From an uncultured Cytophagales bacterium (lineage in GTDB: Bacteria > Bacteroidota > Bacteroidia > Cytophagales > 172606-1): a stretch of DNA of 46,819 nt. This document shows positions 10,901 to 18,254 of this stretch, piece by piece; position 1 is the first letter of the stretch; every line of letters begins with the position of its first letter. The translations under genes were made by a program, and so were the position numbers. The stretch covers positions 1 through 46,819 of the forward strand of contig CADCTQ010000063.1 of NCBI GenBank assembly GCA_902805615.1. Reading direction: 5' to 3'. A model generated the notes under the pieces. The model was not told where the DNA came from, ran no database searches, and saw only the letters and a list, made by a program, of their open reading frames with translations.

Positions 10901-13900
10901 CATGACCACCCTGACCGATGAGGGCGACCTGGACAGCAAGGACGACGACCTGCACGCGGCCGTTGCCTACCATTACCTGGAAGACAACTACATCGTGGGC
11001 ACGCCCAAGTCCATTGTGGTCACCGGCTCGGGCAAAACCTACCGCAAGCGGGAGTGCGACATTGACGACACCGGCAACGTGAAGCAGATCCGGCAGTTCC
11101 TCGAAAGCGGTGAGGCGTCGCGCTTCGACCTGGACTACGACGGGTACGGGAACCTGACCAAAGTGACCCGGCCCGCCAACCACAAGGGCGAGCGGCTGAG
11201 CCTCGAATACACGTACGACAAGACCGTACATACCTACGTCGAAAGCACGGTCAACAGCTACAACTACGTTTCCAAAGCTGCCTACGACTTCCGTTTCGGC
11301 GCGCTCCTCTCGACCACTGACCTCAACAACAACGAGACGCGCTACCAACTCGACAACCTGGGACGGGTAACCAGGATCACCGGGCCGTACGAGCTAAAAG
11401 CCGGGGCGCCCTACACGATCCTCTTCGAGTACTACCCGGCAGCAACCGTGCCGTGGGCGCTGACCAAGCACTACGACCCGGCCAACCCGGCCAACCCCCT
11501 CGAAACAAGTACCTTCGTGGACGGCCTGGGCCGGGTGTTGCAGACGAAGAAGGACGCGGCGCTCTACCAGGGCGACAATGCGCTTGACAAAGAGCAAATG
11601 CTGGTATCGGGCCGGGTATTGTTCGACGCTTTCGGCCGGACGACCCATGCCTACTACCCCATTACCGAAAACACCGGTACGGCGGGCGTCTTCAACAAGG
11701 GATTTGACGCGGTAAAGCCCACCCTGAGCACGTACGACGTACTGGACCGAACCCTCAGCGTTACCCTGCCCGACGGCGCGGCCACCCAGACGGCTTACGG
11801 GTTTGCGCCCGACCGCAAGGGCGTGCAGCAGTTCAGCACCCGCACCACCGACGCCAACGGCACCGTGACCGAGCAGTTCACCGACACCCGGGACCGGGTG
11901 ACCGCCGTGAAGAACTACACCTCCGACGGGGACGTGTGGACCAGCTTCGCCTACAACGCCGTGGGTGAGCAGTTAGAGGCCACCGACGACCAGGGACACA
12001 CCACCGCATCGGTGTACGACTGGCTGGGCCGCCGCGTGCGCCGCACCCACCCCGATGCCGGGGAAACGACGTATGCCTACGACCTGGCCGGCAACCTCAC
12101 CAGCCTCCAGACGGCCAACCTGAAAAGCAGCGGCGGCGCGGTTGCCTATGCCTACGAGTTCGAGCGACTGCTGACGGTCACCTACCCGGAGAACCCCGAG
12201 AACAACGTCCGCTACACCTACGGGCAGGCCGGCGCCACCGACAACCGGGCCGGACGCGTGGTATTGCAGGAAGATGCTTCGGGGGCGCAGGAGTTCTTCT
12301 ACGGCCCGCTGGGCGAAGTGCTCCGGAACGTCCGTACGGTAGTGATTCCCAAGCACGACGCCCAAACGTACACCACGCAGTGGGTATACGACACCTGGAA
12401 CCGCCTGACCTCGATGACTTACGCCGACGGGGAAGTGGTGACCTACACCTACAACGCGGGTGGCCTCCTCCGCGGCATGACGGGCAAGAAGGGCACCCGG
12501 AACTACAACTACGTGCGGCAACTGGGCTACGACAAGTTTGAGCAGCGGGTGTTCCTGGCCTACGGCAACGGTACCAAGACCACCTACGCCTACGAACCCG
12601 ACCGCCGCCGCCTCCAGCAGATGACGGCCCGCACGGCCGCCAACCGGGTGATGATGAACAACGCGTACGGCTACGACAAGGTCAACAACATCCTGAGCCT
12701 CAAGAACACCGCTCCCGTACCGCCCAGCAACCTGATGGGGGGACCGGGTGAGTACGGCTACCAGTACGACGACCTGTACCGGCTCACCAACGCCACGGGG
12801 TATTTCAGGGGCGCCACCGAGCAGCACCGGTACGCCATGCAAATGAACTACAATTCGGTGGGCGGCCTTACCCGGAAGCACCAGAAGCACGAACGCAGCG
12901 GCGGGACCGGCGGCAGTTGGGTGGAGCAGCACAAAACGACCTACCAGCAGGCGTACGACTACTCTGATGAGCAGCCCCACGCGCCGGTACACGTCGGCAA
13001 GCAGGCCTACACCTACGACGCCAATGGCAACCAGACGGGCTGGACCCACGACGTGAGCGGGCAGCGGCGGAAGATCTTCTGGGACGAGGAGAACCGCATC
13101 CGGGCCATTATGGACAACGGGGCCACCTACCACTACGTCTACGACGCCCAGGGCGAACGGGTGCTCAAGGGCCACTCCTCGGGACAGGCCGTGTACGCCA
13201 ACAACCAGCACAAATCGGGTTCGGGCAACATGGGCAACTACACCGTGTACGTGAACCCCTACCTGGTGCTCCGCAGCGGCGGCTACACCAAGCACTATTA
13301 CATCGAAAGCCAGCGCATCGTGTCCAAACTGGGCAGCGGCTGGGACAACAACGGCAAAGGACCCATTGCGGCCCCGAAAGCAGGCGGCACCGGCGTCAAC
13401 TACGCCGCCAAAACGCAGCAGGTCGTTGACGGGCTCGTCCGGAACCTCAAGAACCTGGGCATTGACGGCGCGGTGATGACGGCCGTTAAGAGCAACAAAG
13501 TGCCGCCCGGACAGATGGCCGGCACCGCCGGGGCGGGCACGGCCGAAACCTTCCAGTACTACTTCCACCCCGACCACCTGGGCTCCACCAGCTACGTGAC
13601 CGACGTGGGCGGCGAGGTGTACCAGCACCTGGAGTACTTTGCCTTCGGGGAGACGTTCGTGGAGGAACACAGCAACACCCACCGCACGCCTTACCTGTTC
13701 AACGGCAAGGAACTCGACGACGAAACGGGCCTCTACTACTACGGCGCCCGGTACTACGATCCGCGGACGAGTATCTTCCAGAGCATTGATCCGCTGGCAG
13801 AAAAATACCCGGCCTGGAATCCCTACTGCTATGCTTTGAACAACCCGGTCAAACTGATTGACCCGGACGGCAGGGAGCCGGATGAACCGTGGTACACGAG

Positions 13901-14558
13901 AGCAAGTGCGTGGGTCGGAAACGTCCTCAAGGGAACCGATGCGGGAAGCAACCAGCGGTACGGCCTGTATAAAATGAAAGGAAGTACGACCGGGGGCGAT
14001 ACCCGGTTCGGGATCCAGGACAATGCGGCCGGCCGGGTTAAAAATGGCAAACCGGTAGGTGCCCCGGTGATCCGGTTCGACGTAGCCGATAAGAGAACCC
14101 CTTATCCTCACATCAACGTTAACCCGGAACTGACCGGAAAACCAGACCCGCACTACAAGATACCCGGGGGAAAGGGCACGCTGAAAACACTTGAAGTAGC
14201 GGGCAAAACGTTGAATACAGTCGGGAAAGTAGCCAAACCCGTTGCAATTGCCACCGATGCCGTACGCATTGTGGATGCAGTGCGTGCGGACGGAGGCCAG
14301 GTCGGAAACCAGACCATCAAAACAACCGCCAGCGTAGCCGGGGGATGGGTAGGCGCGGCGGCCGGGGCTGCCGCAGGGGCAAAGGGAGGCGCCTTGGCCG
14401 GTGGCGCAATCGGGGCCTGGTTCGGTGGCGTAGGAGCCGTTCCCGGGGCAGCAGTCGGGGGATTCCTGGGGGGCCTCGGCGGGGGTATTTACGGATCATT
14501 CAAAGGGGCGGAATGGAGCGAAAAAGCGGCCGATGCCCTGCTCAAGCCCGAACAATAA
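4977..14558 (+). CDS. Giant SpvB/FG-GAP/RHS-repeat polymorphic toxin (3193 aa)
   Basis: An N-terminal signal or anchor sequence (MKNALLKKLLGLSLLAAGTG) precedes beta-rich domains. An SpvB-like domain starts near residue 448 (TGYPLNLPAGRNG, GGGNGWLGLNWNL). At least six FG-GAP/VCBS-type motifs follow (DINGDALPDKV, DMNGDRYPDIV, DVNGDGLADEV and others, about residues 820-1790), then a TcdB-mid-like segment (LDYQRHGNTYE, EFYGFGKV; about 1800-1890) and many YD repeats (about 1960-2730). The RHS core is at about 2861-2964 (HPDHLGSTSYVTD, LYYYGARYYDPRTSIFQSID, NNPVKLIDPDG). The last ~229 residues are the variable tip. They hold a PYPHINVN motif near residue 3042 and a glycine-zipper stretch (about 3118-3175) that could enter a membrane. 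The layout is that of contact-delivered or surface toxins whose shell encloses the toxic tip. The toxin activity is not identifiable. The next gene is the likely immunity gene. Confidence 0.92.
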   Translation: MKNALLKKLLGLSLLAAGTGVSIYGTTSIFNPNPGRTLREAVARTRHYPATTREGLIGTTGDVPVDNPTDNVFHVALREPLRGDDKVYLVYELSGVADHTAVSRSVNDRLAVGGYLVSKRKGWALQREKLAADWLKAGDNVIRFSVPGGARHSYRVRNLALEVEQAAAPAAEPALVVNQPQGHPYYQNQAYVKGFVSGAGSEAAQVLVDGQKVRVFQGEFEGIVRRNPQGASAAWRVTVQAVYPDGRKVSEEVEFATRQAAHYAYPLEKAVSTARQGFAPHQAASIGLKGTALDATAGSLRAATTLSVTALREVDIPALDAGMVNVTRYSAGFRYLPHGTQFAREARLKVAYDEQKIPEGYTAQDIKTYFFDEQTHHWVPLPTDTVLAGQATVVSRTTHFTDMINAIIKVPESPEVAAYNSNSIKGIKAANPTAAVNLLAPPQATHTGKASTGYPLNLPAGRNGMQPQLGINYNSGGGNGWLGLNWNLQTPAVTIDTRWGVPRYDGSKETETYTLNGEQLAPVAHRGALQDRSSNKQFYPRVEGAFNRIIRRGSGPKNYWWEVTDKSGVKYCYGGTTASGLDDKAVLTDDQGNVAYWALVETRDLDGNFVRYHYDKVADAGIAGGTVPGYQLYVDKITYTGYGSTEGKYAVLFTRDRDLNEPRRKDVAISANLGFKLVTADLLRKVDVQFEGQPVRSYALQYREGAFYKTLLSSISEYDAGGKLFNTHTFDYYDDVHAAKGYKPFTAAQPWTARRDSINGGFINPINAFGDEASALSGTKSKDFSVGVAVTVGFDPNVATKSFSVGGNVGYSQSASEGLLSLIDINGDALPDKVFVKNNGMSYRANLSKPGGIPAFSDTLRSISGNINAFHKEKSKTVSGGVEAHGPAPLTVFAGAGLSTTTSTTTVYFAEVNGDLLTDVVVNGKVYFNHLDSGGNVVFTASSGDTPSPINPGGNVAADILKVDPAEKEKAIDQNPLHDVVRLWRAPYSGTVAVTAPVQLLKSNDPARGESPADGVRVTIQHKGSEIWSTTIGPDDYAVHTPTGVSSLTVQRGDQLYFRVQSVENGSFDQVQWSPVIRYLGQDENLVDANGKNLYRFAAAEDFLLSANQVVTTPIKGRVKIGDTFRKPVTTDDVEASIVKLVKVGDNLVETVVEKRTYAWHQEVNEPITLEADVEAFESYAFRVKSATNIDWNAVGWTPRLYYTASYDASYPKVTDAQGNPLIDAYAVPECSVFARALRESKPWTVPAAASTGTLSVSPDLSFTSPTLSGQVTFTVKKQDTLLLKQTLPVLNGAASGGPFVIPAITGGNLYFEFHLAGKELARALHAGEVTVAAGDSTWQAPAGVHAVLDDNNNDEDVIFGPLYRGWGHFAYNGNRDRAARPINEAELKISEAMKKAKDGYKDPGAVQDGTELENDQTYNPRKELFIMLLPLAKEAAWTGADKYTYVGASTISSSRMGDDDLSAAEALPGGSGARAVNKISKSSARSFSAGGSFAGIGGSYGKSIGESRLVIDFMDMNGDRYPDIVTDERIQYTNAAGGLSDQYTDHGAGVNHLTKSESDGVTLSGSFPTSEYEGKPYNPKKVTVSVGNGQSSAGLSGNFAKGSNAAEYSYADINGDALPDRVYKGGQVALNLGYRFAPAEQWGYAEIQSGDSRSFGAGLGVSLVNGSISAGIGLSRSDNHNRKALQDVNGDGLADEVVEGNPVRVRLNTGNGFGESIPWAGALRVSESSSASESVNAAFTVGVYFPIINIKICFNPSTSLGQGMSRDLAKLGDVNGDGYPDYLVSDQDDKLTVAVSTIGRTNLLKRVQRPLGASFALDYQRHGNTYEMPVDVWALSQVVVRDGFEGDGVDSMRTTFAYEDGYYDRHEREFYGFGKVTTRLHDTGQADPGNVYSSVAETFSNDNYFTKGLPLSETMQDGEGRKYSRKEHKYALRDVVAGAVVFPALIQTAEQFYEGQPDPGKQTRVGFGYDRYGNMTTLTDEGDLDSKDDDLHAAVAYHYLEDNYIVGTPKSIVVTGSGKTYRKRECDIDDTGNVKQIRQFLESGEASRFDLDYDGYGNLTKVTRPANHKGERLSLEYTYDKTVHTYVESTVNSYNYVSKAAYDFRFGALLSTTDLNNNETRYQLDNLGRVTRITGPYELKAGAPYTILFEYYPAATVPWALTKHYDPANPANPLETSTFVDGLGRVLQTKKDAALYQGDNALDKEQMLVSGRVLFDAFGRTTHAYYPITENTGTAGVFNKGFDAVKPTLSTYDVLDRTLSVTLPDGAATQTAYGFAPDRKGVQQFSTRTTDANGTVTEQFTDTRDRVTAVKNYTSDGDVWTSFAYNAVGEQLEATDDQGHTTASVYDWLGRRVRRTHPDAGETTYAYDLAGNLTSLQTANLKSSGGAVAYAYEFERLLTVTYPENPENNVRYTYGQAGATDNRAGRVVLQEDASGAQEFFYGPLGEVLRNVRTVVIPKHDAQTYTTQWVYDTWNRLTSMTYADGEVVTYTYNAGGLLRGMTGKKGTRNYNYVRQLGYDKFEQRVFLAYGNGTKTTYAYEPDRRRLQQMTARTAANRVMMNNAYGYDKVNNILSLKNTAPVPPSNLMGGPGEYGYQYDDLYRLTNATGYFRGATEQHRYAMQMNYNSVGGLTRKHQKHERSGGTGGSWVEQHKTTYQQAYDYSDEQPHAPVHVGKQAYTYDANGNQTGWTHDVSGQRRKIFWDEENRIRAIMDNGATYHYVYDAQGERVLKGHSSGQAVYANNQHKSGSGNMGNYTVYVNPYLVLRSGGYTKHYYIESQRIVSKLGSGWDNNGKGPIAAPKAGGTGVNYAAKTQQVVDGLVRNLKNLGIDGAVMTAVKSNKVPPGQMAGTAGAGTAETFQYYFHPDHLGSTSYVTDVGGEVYQHLEYFAFGETFVEEHSNTHRTPYLFNGKELDDETGLYYYGARYYDPRTSIFQSIDPLAEKYPAWNPYCYALNNPVKLIDPDGREPDEPWYTRASAWVGNVLKGTDAGSNQRYGLYKMKGSTTGGDTRFGIQDNAAGRVKNGKPVGAPVIRFDVADKRTPYPHINVNPELTGKPDPHYKIPGGKGTLKTLEVAGKTLNTVGKVAKPVAIATDAVRIVDAVRADGGQVGNQTIKTTASVAGGWVGAAAGAAAGAKGGALAGGAIGAWFGGVGAVPGAAVGGFLGGLGGGIYGSFKGAEWSEKAADALLKPEQ

Positions 14559-14568
14559 AAACAAAACT

Positions 14569-15063
14569 ATGGTACACCTCAAAGAATACCTGCTCCTGGA
14601 AGCCTGCCTGCCCAATGCTCCGGACCTGGAGCGTCTGGGTGAATGGCGACAGCGGATTGCAAACGTGATGTTCAGGGCCGCCGCCGGTTCGCCACTGACC
14701 CTTTTCACCGTAGGGCAGAAGAAGCCGTACAGCCTCGGGTATGAGATGGGCGTTTACGAAGAAGGAAAATTCAACGGGCATAAGTATTTGGTAACTACCA
14801 TTGAAAAGGTTACCACCGAACAGCTTGACCTCCTGGTTGCAAGTGATGAGTTTTACCTGGGCCTGATCGTTTTAGCCATTGGAAGGTTAAGCCAGTCCGA
14901 TGTTGAAAACATGGTGCTGTGCTGGCAAAAAGATATCGTCCAGTCGGGGGTGGAGTTTTTCAGGATGGATTCCGACGGGTTATGCTTCTACTGGTACAAC
15001 CCAAAGCACCCCGAAGAGGCAAAGCGGTATTTCGCGGAGATGTCCAGGCAAAATCAAGCGTGA
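14569..15063 (+). CDS. Putative immunity protein for the RHS toxin
   Basis: 164 residues with no signal peptide and no membrane segment, so probably cytoplasmic. The ATG at 14569 is chosen because it follows the RHS stop by 10 bp; the open frame extends upstream only into the toxin gene. The sequence is acidic and mixed alpha/beta-like (LFTVGQKKPYSLGYEMGVYE, DGLCFYWYNPKHPEEAKRYF). I recognise no named Imm family. The immunity call rests on position, size and lack of any other function. GC content is lower than in the toxin body, in keeping with a toxin tip and immunity gene exchanged together, though I did not measure it. It could instead be an unrelated small protein. Confidence 0.7.
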   Translation: MVHLKEYLLLEACLPNAPDLERLGEWRQRIANVMFRAAAGSPLTLFTVGQKKPYSLGYEMGVYEEGKFNGHKYLVTTIEKVTTEQLDLLVASDEFYLGLIVLAIGRLSQSDVENMVLCWQKDIVQSGVEFFRMDSDGLCFYWYNPKHPEEAKRYFAEMSRQNQA

Positions 15064-15135
15064 GCGTCACCGGATGTACGTCTGATTCCTGGTGAATGCA
15101 TTGTAAAGCAAGGATTGACCTGGTTCGGGCAAGCA

Positions 15136-15263
15136 TCCCCACGCCGTCATCCCCCGGGTCTTCGTAGTGAAAAGCAGTAAATGACTTATACGGCGGGCCT
15201 TCCCGGTTTAAGTTGAGCACTGCTGCCCACTACGAAGTTCCGGGGAATGACGGTGGGGAGGAG
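15136..15263. repeat. Imperfect palindromic intergenic repeat
   Basis: The left arm (15136-15172, containing CCGTCATCCCCCGGGTCTTC) is mirrored by the right arm (15229-15263, CACTACGAAGTTCCGGGGAA) with a few mismatches. Its extent and intergenic position fit a dispersed REP-like element. No coding sequence is seen in it. Confidence 0.65.
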
Positions 15264-15383
15264 GGGCGGTCGGTGAAATCCGTTAGACTCTTTCCAGTGT
15301 ACGGAATGTGGCTTCCGGTTAGCGTTACGGGTCACTTTTGACACTTCGAACTTTGTCGCCCGCGTCGCACGCTGGGGGGTAGG

Positions 15384-15420
15384 CATAAAAAAGCCCTTAA
15401 ATCCTGAAATTTAAGGGCTT
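15384..15420 (-). terminator. Strong hairpin terminator, reading leftwards
   Basis: A perfect 12-bp stem (AAGCCCTTAAAT / ATTTAAGGGCTT) with a 6-nt loop is followed, on the minus strand, by a T run. It lies 270 bp beyond the stop of the dioxygenase gene and directly after the tRNA-like remnant, so it may have terminated either. Confidence 0.75.
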
Positions 15421-15475
15421 ACGGGGGGCGGGGTTCGAACGCGCCGGGTGGAAAGCGGAAAAGCAGCCGCTCCGT
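15421..15475 (-). other. tRNA-3'-end-like remnant, possible attachment site
   Basis: On the minus strand the sequence contains GCGCG-TTCGAAC-CCCGC, which looks like a T arm with one stem mismatch, then CCCCCGT followed by A, which looks like an acceptor strand plus discriminator. The hairpin terminator follows at once. I cannot fold a complete tRNA: no matching 5' acceptor or D arm is present. It could be the copied tRNA end left by an integrative element, or chance similarity. Confidence 0.25.
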
Positions 15476-15690
15476 ACGCGGCGCGGACCCGGATGCAGCA
15501 CCGGCGGGCCGGCGGGTGGGCATCAGCCCGCTGGTAAAGCAGATTTCTTTCGGCGCACCGCCTCACCATCACCGTACCGCTGGTTCTCTTGCGGATGAAC
15601 TTTACGACTTCGCACAACGCACCGGAAAAAAAGACGTTGGCGACAAGCGCATGGAAGGTGACCGGCTTACCGCCGAAATCAAAATTGAGT

Positions 15691-16782
15691 TTATCCTTTT
15701 TGCGGAAAATGTGTATCGTGTGATTGCAATGCATTGACTCCGTGGTGGGGTTCACACATGGCAACGGCGATTTTCCGGTTGCCCGCGAAGGAGTTACGGC
15801 CGTGGGCCATCAGCATGTTGTCCAGCAACAGGATGTCTCCTTTGACCCAGGGGAATACCGATTTGGCCGTCTCAAAGGCCCGGGCGATCTCCCCGATGAC
15901 CGCCGTCTCAATCCGCGACCCGTCGCCGTAAAAGGTGCTGAACGGCAGGTCCTCCTCGGCAAACACTTCCCTGAGCATCGGGTCCAACGACAACACGTTG
16001 TAAAAAAAGCCGTGGTTGAACCAGGTCGCCTCGCCGGTGACCGGGTGGATGCGCTCGGCGGGACTCACCCAACTCGTTTTAAGGTGGTCTTTGTCCTTCC
16101 AGCGAAACTGGGTGTCGTGCGTTCTGCAGTACGCTTCCACCACGGCGGGGTCGTCGGTCTGGTATACCTCCCGCCACGACAGCCCTAAACCCGTGATCAT
16201 GTTCCGGACGTACATCACCCCCTTCTCGGCAAACTTTTTCCGGGTCTCGCCCGACAGTAGTTCAAGCACTTTGCGGCTGTCGGCAATGGGGGTTTCTCCG
16301 CCGGTATCCGTCGGCTGCACGCAGAAGAACAATATCTGCATGGGCCAGCTCCGGGAATAGGAAAGCTCATTGTGCATGTTGATGATCTGGTCGGCGGGGT
16401 GGTCCGTGGAGGTGTATACTTTGTCGGCAATCGCACTCCGCGGGGAGGTACGATTCTGGTATTCCATCCTTTCGTACCCCAGGCTGTCCACAAAACTGCG
16501 GAAGGAATCCAGCGAGTGAGTGTTGAAATTCCGGAACAGAATGGCCCCGTGCTTGAGCAGCGAAGCCCTGAGGCCGGCTTTGTGGGTACTCGCCCACTGG
16601 TTCAACTGAACTCCCTCCCGGCTGCATTCAATCACCAGCGGGTAAGAAGTGCCGGGTTCAAAAAAGTATTCCCGGGTCAGGGGGGCCGTAGCCGTCCCGC
16701 TGTCTTTTACCTGCCGGTTCAGGAATTTGCCCGAATTTTTCTGCTGTAATTCCTGCTGTTGGTCTTCGAGTTGGTCTTTCAT
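15691..16782 (-). CDS. TauD/TfdA-family (SyrP-like) Fe(II)/2-oxoglutarate dioxygenase
   Basis: 363 residues, a normal length for TauD/TfdA-type oxygenases of the SyrP-like group. The iron-binding facial triad is visible as HNE in INMHNELSYSRSW (near residue 137) and a distal H in LLLDNMLMAHGRNSF (near residue 330). The 2-oxoglutarate-binding arginine is plausibly in AHGRNSF or RKIAVAM. SyrP-like enzymes hydroxylate amino-acid residues held on nonribosomal peptide synthetases. This fits the decayed NRPS sequence directly upstream on the same strand. The frame is intact, so the enzyme may still work although its partner is gone. The first ~40 residues are polar and Q/E/K-rich. The substrate is unknown. 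Confidence 0.85.
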   Translation of the reverse strand: MKDQLEDQQQELQQKNSGKFLNRQVKDSGTATAPLTREYFFEPGTSYPLVIECSREGVQLNQWASTHKAGLRASLLKHGAILFRNFNTHSLDSFRSFVDSLGYERMEYQNRTSPRSAIADKVYTSTDHPADQIINMHNELSYSRSWPMQILFFCVQPTDTGGETPIADSRKVLELLSGETRKKFAEKGVMYVRNMITGLGLSWREVYQTDDPAVVEAYCRTHDTQFRWKDKDHLKTSWVSPAERIHPVTGEATWFNHGFFYNVLSLDPMLREVFAEEDLPFSTFYGDGSRIETAVIGEIARAFETAKSVFPWVKGDILLLDNMLMAHGRNSFAGNRKIAVAMCEPHHGVNALQSHDTHFPQKG

Positions 16783-16789
16783 AGGGGTA

Positions 16790-17323
16790 TTGCGCTTTAC
16801 GGTTAAGTTCGGTTAAACTGTCCTCGGGAAACTTCACGATGCATGCCAGCAACACGATGACCCACCTGGTTACCAGGTGGGTCATCGTGTTGCGGTCGAA
16901 CAGGTCGGTACTGTAGGTCAGGGTCAAAAACAGGTATTCGCCCCGGTCCCCGGCGTGAAACCACAGATCGGTTCTGGCCCCTACGGCGCCGGTGCGGATG
17001 GGCGTTACCGGTACACCCGCCGGGTCGCCTTCCGCCGCGCCGGCCACCCCGTCCGTATTCTGCATGGTGAATCCCAAGTCGAACAGGGGTGGTGCGATTG
17101 GTCAAGTCTTGCCATCGAGCAGCAACACCCGGGCCGCCGTGCCGGGCAGGTCCGCAAACGAAGCCCGCTTCGGCGCCGGTACAACACTTCCAGCATTGTT
17201 GAACACCAGTTGCGGCGTGGTTTGCGTATGCTCAAAAAAGGCGGTGTTGAAGTAGGTAGCGGGAAGACCAGGCATGGCCATGCCCTTGTCACTTACATGA
17301 TTTGACTTTGGGGCCATTACCAT
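16790..17323 (-). pseudogene. Remnant of a nonribosomal peptide synthetase condensation domain
   Basis: One minus-strand frame, interrupted by an in-frame TGA at 17102-17104, reads like the end of an NRPS condensation domain. PPLFDLGFTMQNTDG corresponds to the family's PLFQVMFVLQN, and TLTYSTDLFDRNTM to the hallmark YNTDLFDAATI, followed by a tail ending KFPEDSLTELN. Upstream of the stop, residues such as FFEHTQTTPQLVFNN look NRPS-like but are too decayed to place. Nothing recognisable lies before about 17323. The remnant runs into the start of the dioxygenase gene, so the two once formed one cluster or operon. Confidence 0.65.
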
Positions 17324-18020
17324 TATTAGATGTCAGCAGAAATCCTAACGCGCAGTGTCAACCAGGTACGGCAGAACGTAAAAGAAGGAAGGATGCAGCG
17401 ATGCCCTTGGCATTTACGTGATTCGGTTTTGAGGGTAATGATCAGGATTATTACTTCATGCATGCATGGGCAGCAATGAATCCATGTCGTTAAAATAGGT
17501 CCAATAATATTACAAGCCAAGCTTTATCTGATATAATTTTTTCGCAAGAAGTGCACTTGTATGCTACGATTATCCCTTTCGTGCAAAAAACCAACCGCTA
17601 AACCAGGCAGCGGCTGGTTGAACATAAAATGCTTCTGCTGTACTGCCCACGTGGTTGTCGTGAACGATTTTTTTGCGGCCCTCACCCGGAAAGGGGATGG
17701 TCCGGTGCAAAAGCAAAGGTCCGTCTGACCATACTACCCTCCAATCTGCCCCGGGGTAATCACGCAACCACCCGGTTGCAACCCTGCCGCCAGCGGCCAG
17801 CGTCCCGGCGGCAGTGCGGCCCGGAGGATTTGGTTGCTTCCCTGCGCATCCGCACGCCCTTCCGGTCATTCGGCGGGCCAGGCGGGTTGCCTGCCGGTTG
17901 GCGGTTACCCCTCCCGCGGCCGGACCTGCCAACGGGCTGCGCCAAAAGCTTTGCACTTTTCCATTCCGGGAAGCGTCACCTGATTAACGGGCCGGGTGAA
18001 AAGTATTAACGTACTATGTA
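17324..18020. other. Gene-poor stretch with an imperfect hairpin
   Basis: No supported gene. At about 17589-17620 there is an imperfect stem (AACCAACCGCT / AGCGGCTGGTT). A 128-codon open frame on the minus strand (17570-17956) crosses this hairpin, resembles nothing I recognise, and is probably not coding. Confidence 0.45.
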
Positions 18021-18024
18021 TTTT

Positions 18025-18117
18025 GTGCCTTTTCAAGAAAAAGTTTAAGATTTTTTTTAGGCCGCGTAGGGGCAACGACCCACTTGCTGGACTATACCAA
18101 TAAAGGATTGTTCAAAA
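18025..18117 (+). promoter_or_regulatory. Duplicated ECF-sigma-like promoter, copy 1
   Basis: An AT-rich tract (TTTTCAAGAAAAAGTTTAAG) precedes GTAGGGGC (18066-18073) and GGACTATA (18089-18096). Nearly the same block with identical spacing lies upstream of the paralogous gene (24605-24697), while flanking sequence differs, which argues for function. GTAGGGG and a CTATA-type box are what I recall of FecI-like ECF promoters in Bacteroidota; that assignment is inference. A pyrimidine-rich, G-poor leader (18151-18254, only three or so Gs) follows to the start codon. Confidence 0.6.
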
Positions 18118-18254
18118 CCCGGCAGGCAGGCGGCCCGGTCCGTAACCGGCTCCACCCATTTCTCCATCAACCCCGCTTTCCACCTCCTCACCACACCACC
18201 TGCCTCCTCCATCCACTCATCCACCGATCACTTCATCCACCAAACCCACTCCCT

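Noticed and set aside
11973..14153. 726-codon minus-strand open frame opposite the RHS repeats
   Set aside because: It mirrors the YD-repeat region; the valine/histidine-rich product is typical of antisense to tyrosine/asparagine/threonine-rich repeats.
17570..17956. 128-codon minus-strand open frame in the gap before paralogue 1
   Set aside because: No family likeness, low-complexity R/G/A-rich first half, and it crosses an imperfect hairpin. I could not support it as a gene.
18084..18254. Upstream extension of the paralogue 1 reading frame
   Set aside because: It would start inside the promoter block and run through the G-poor leader. The ATG at 18255 begins a signal peptide matching that of paralogue 2.
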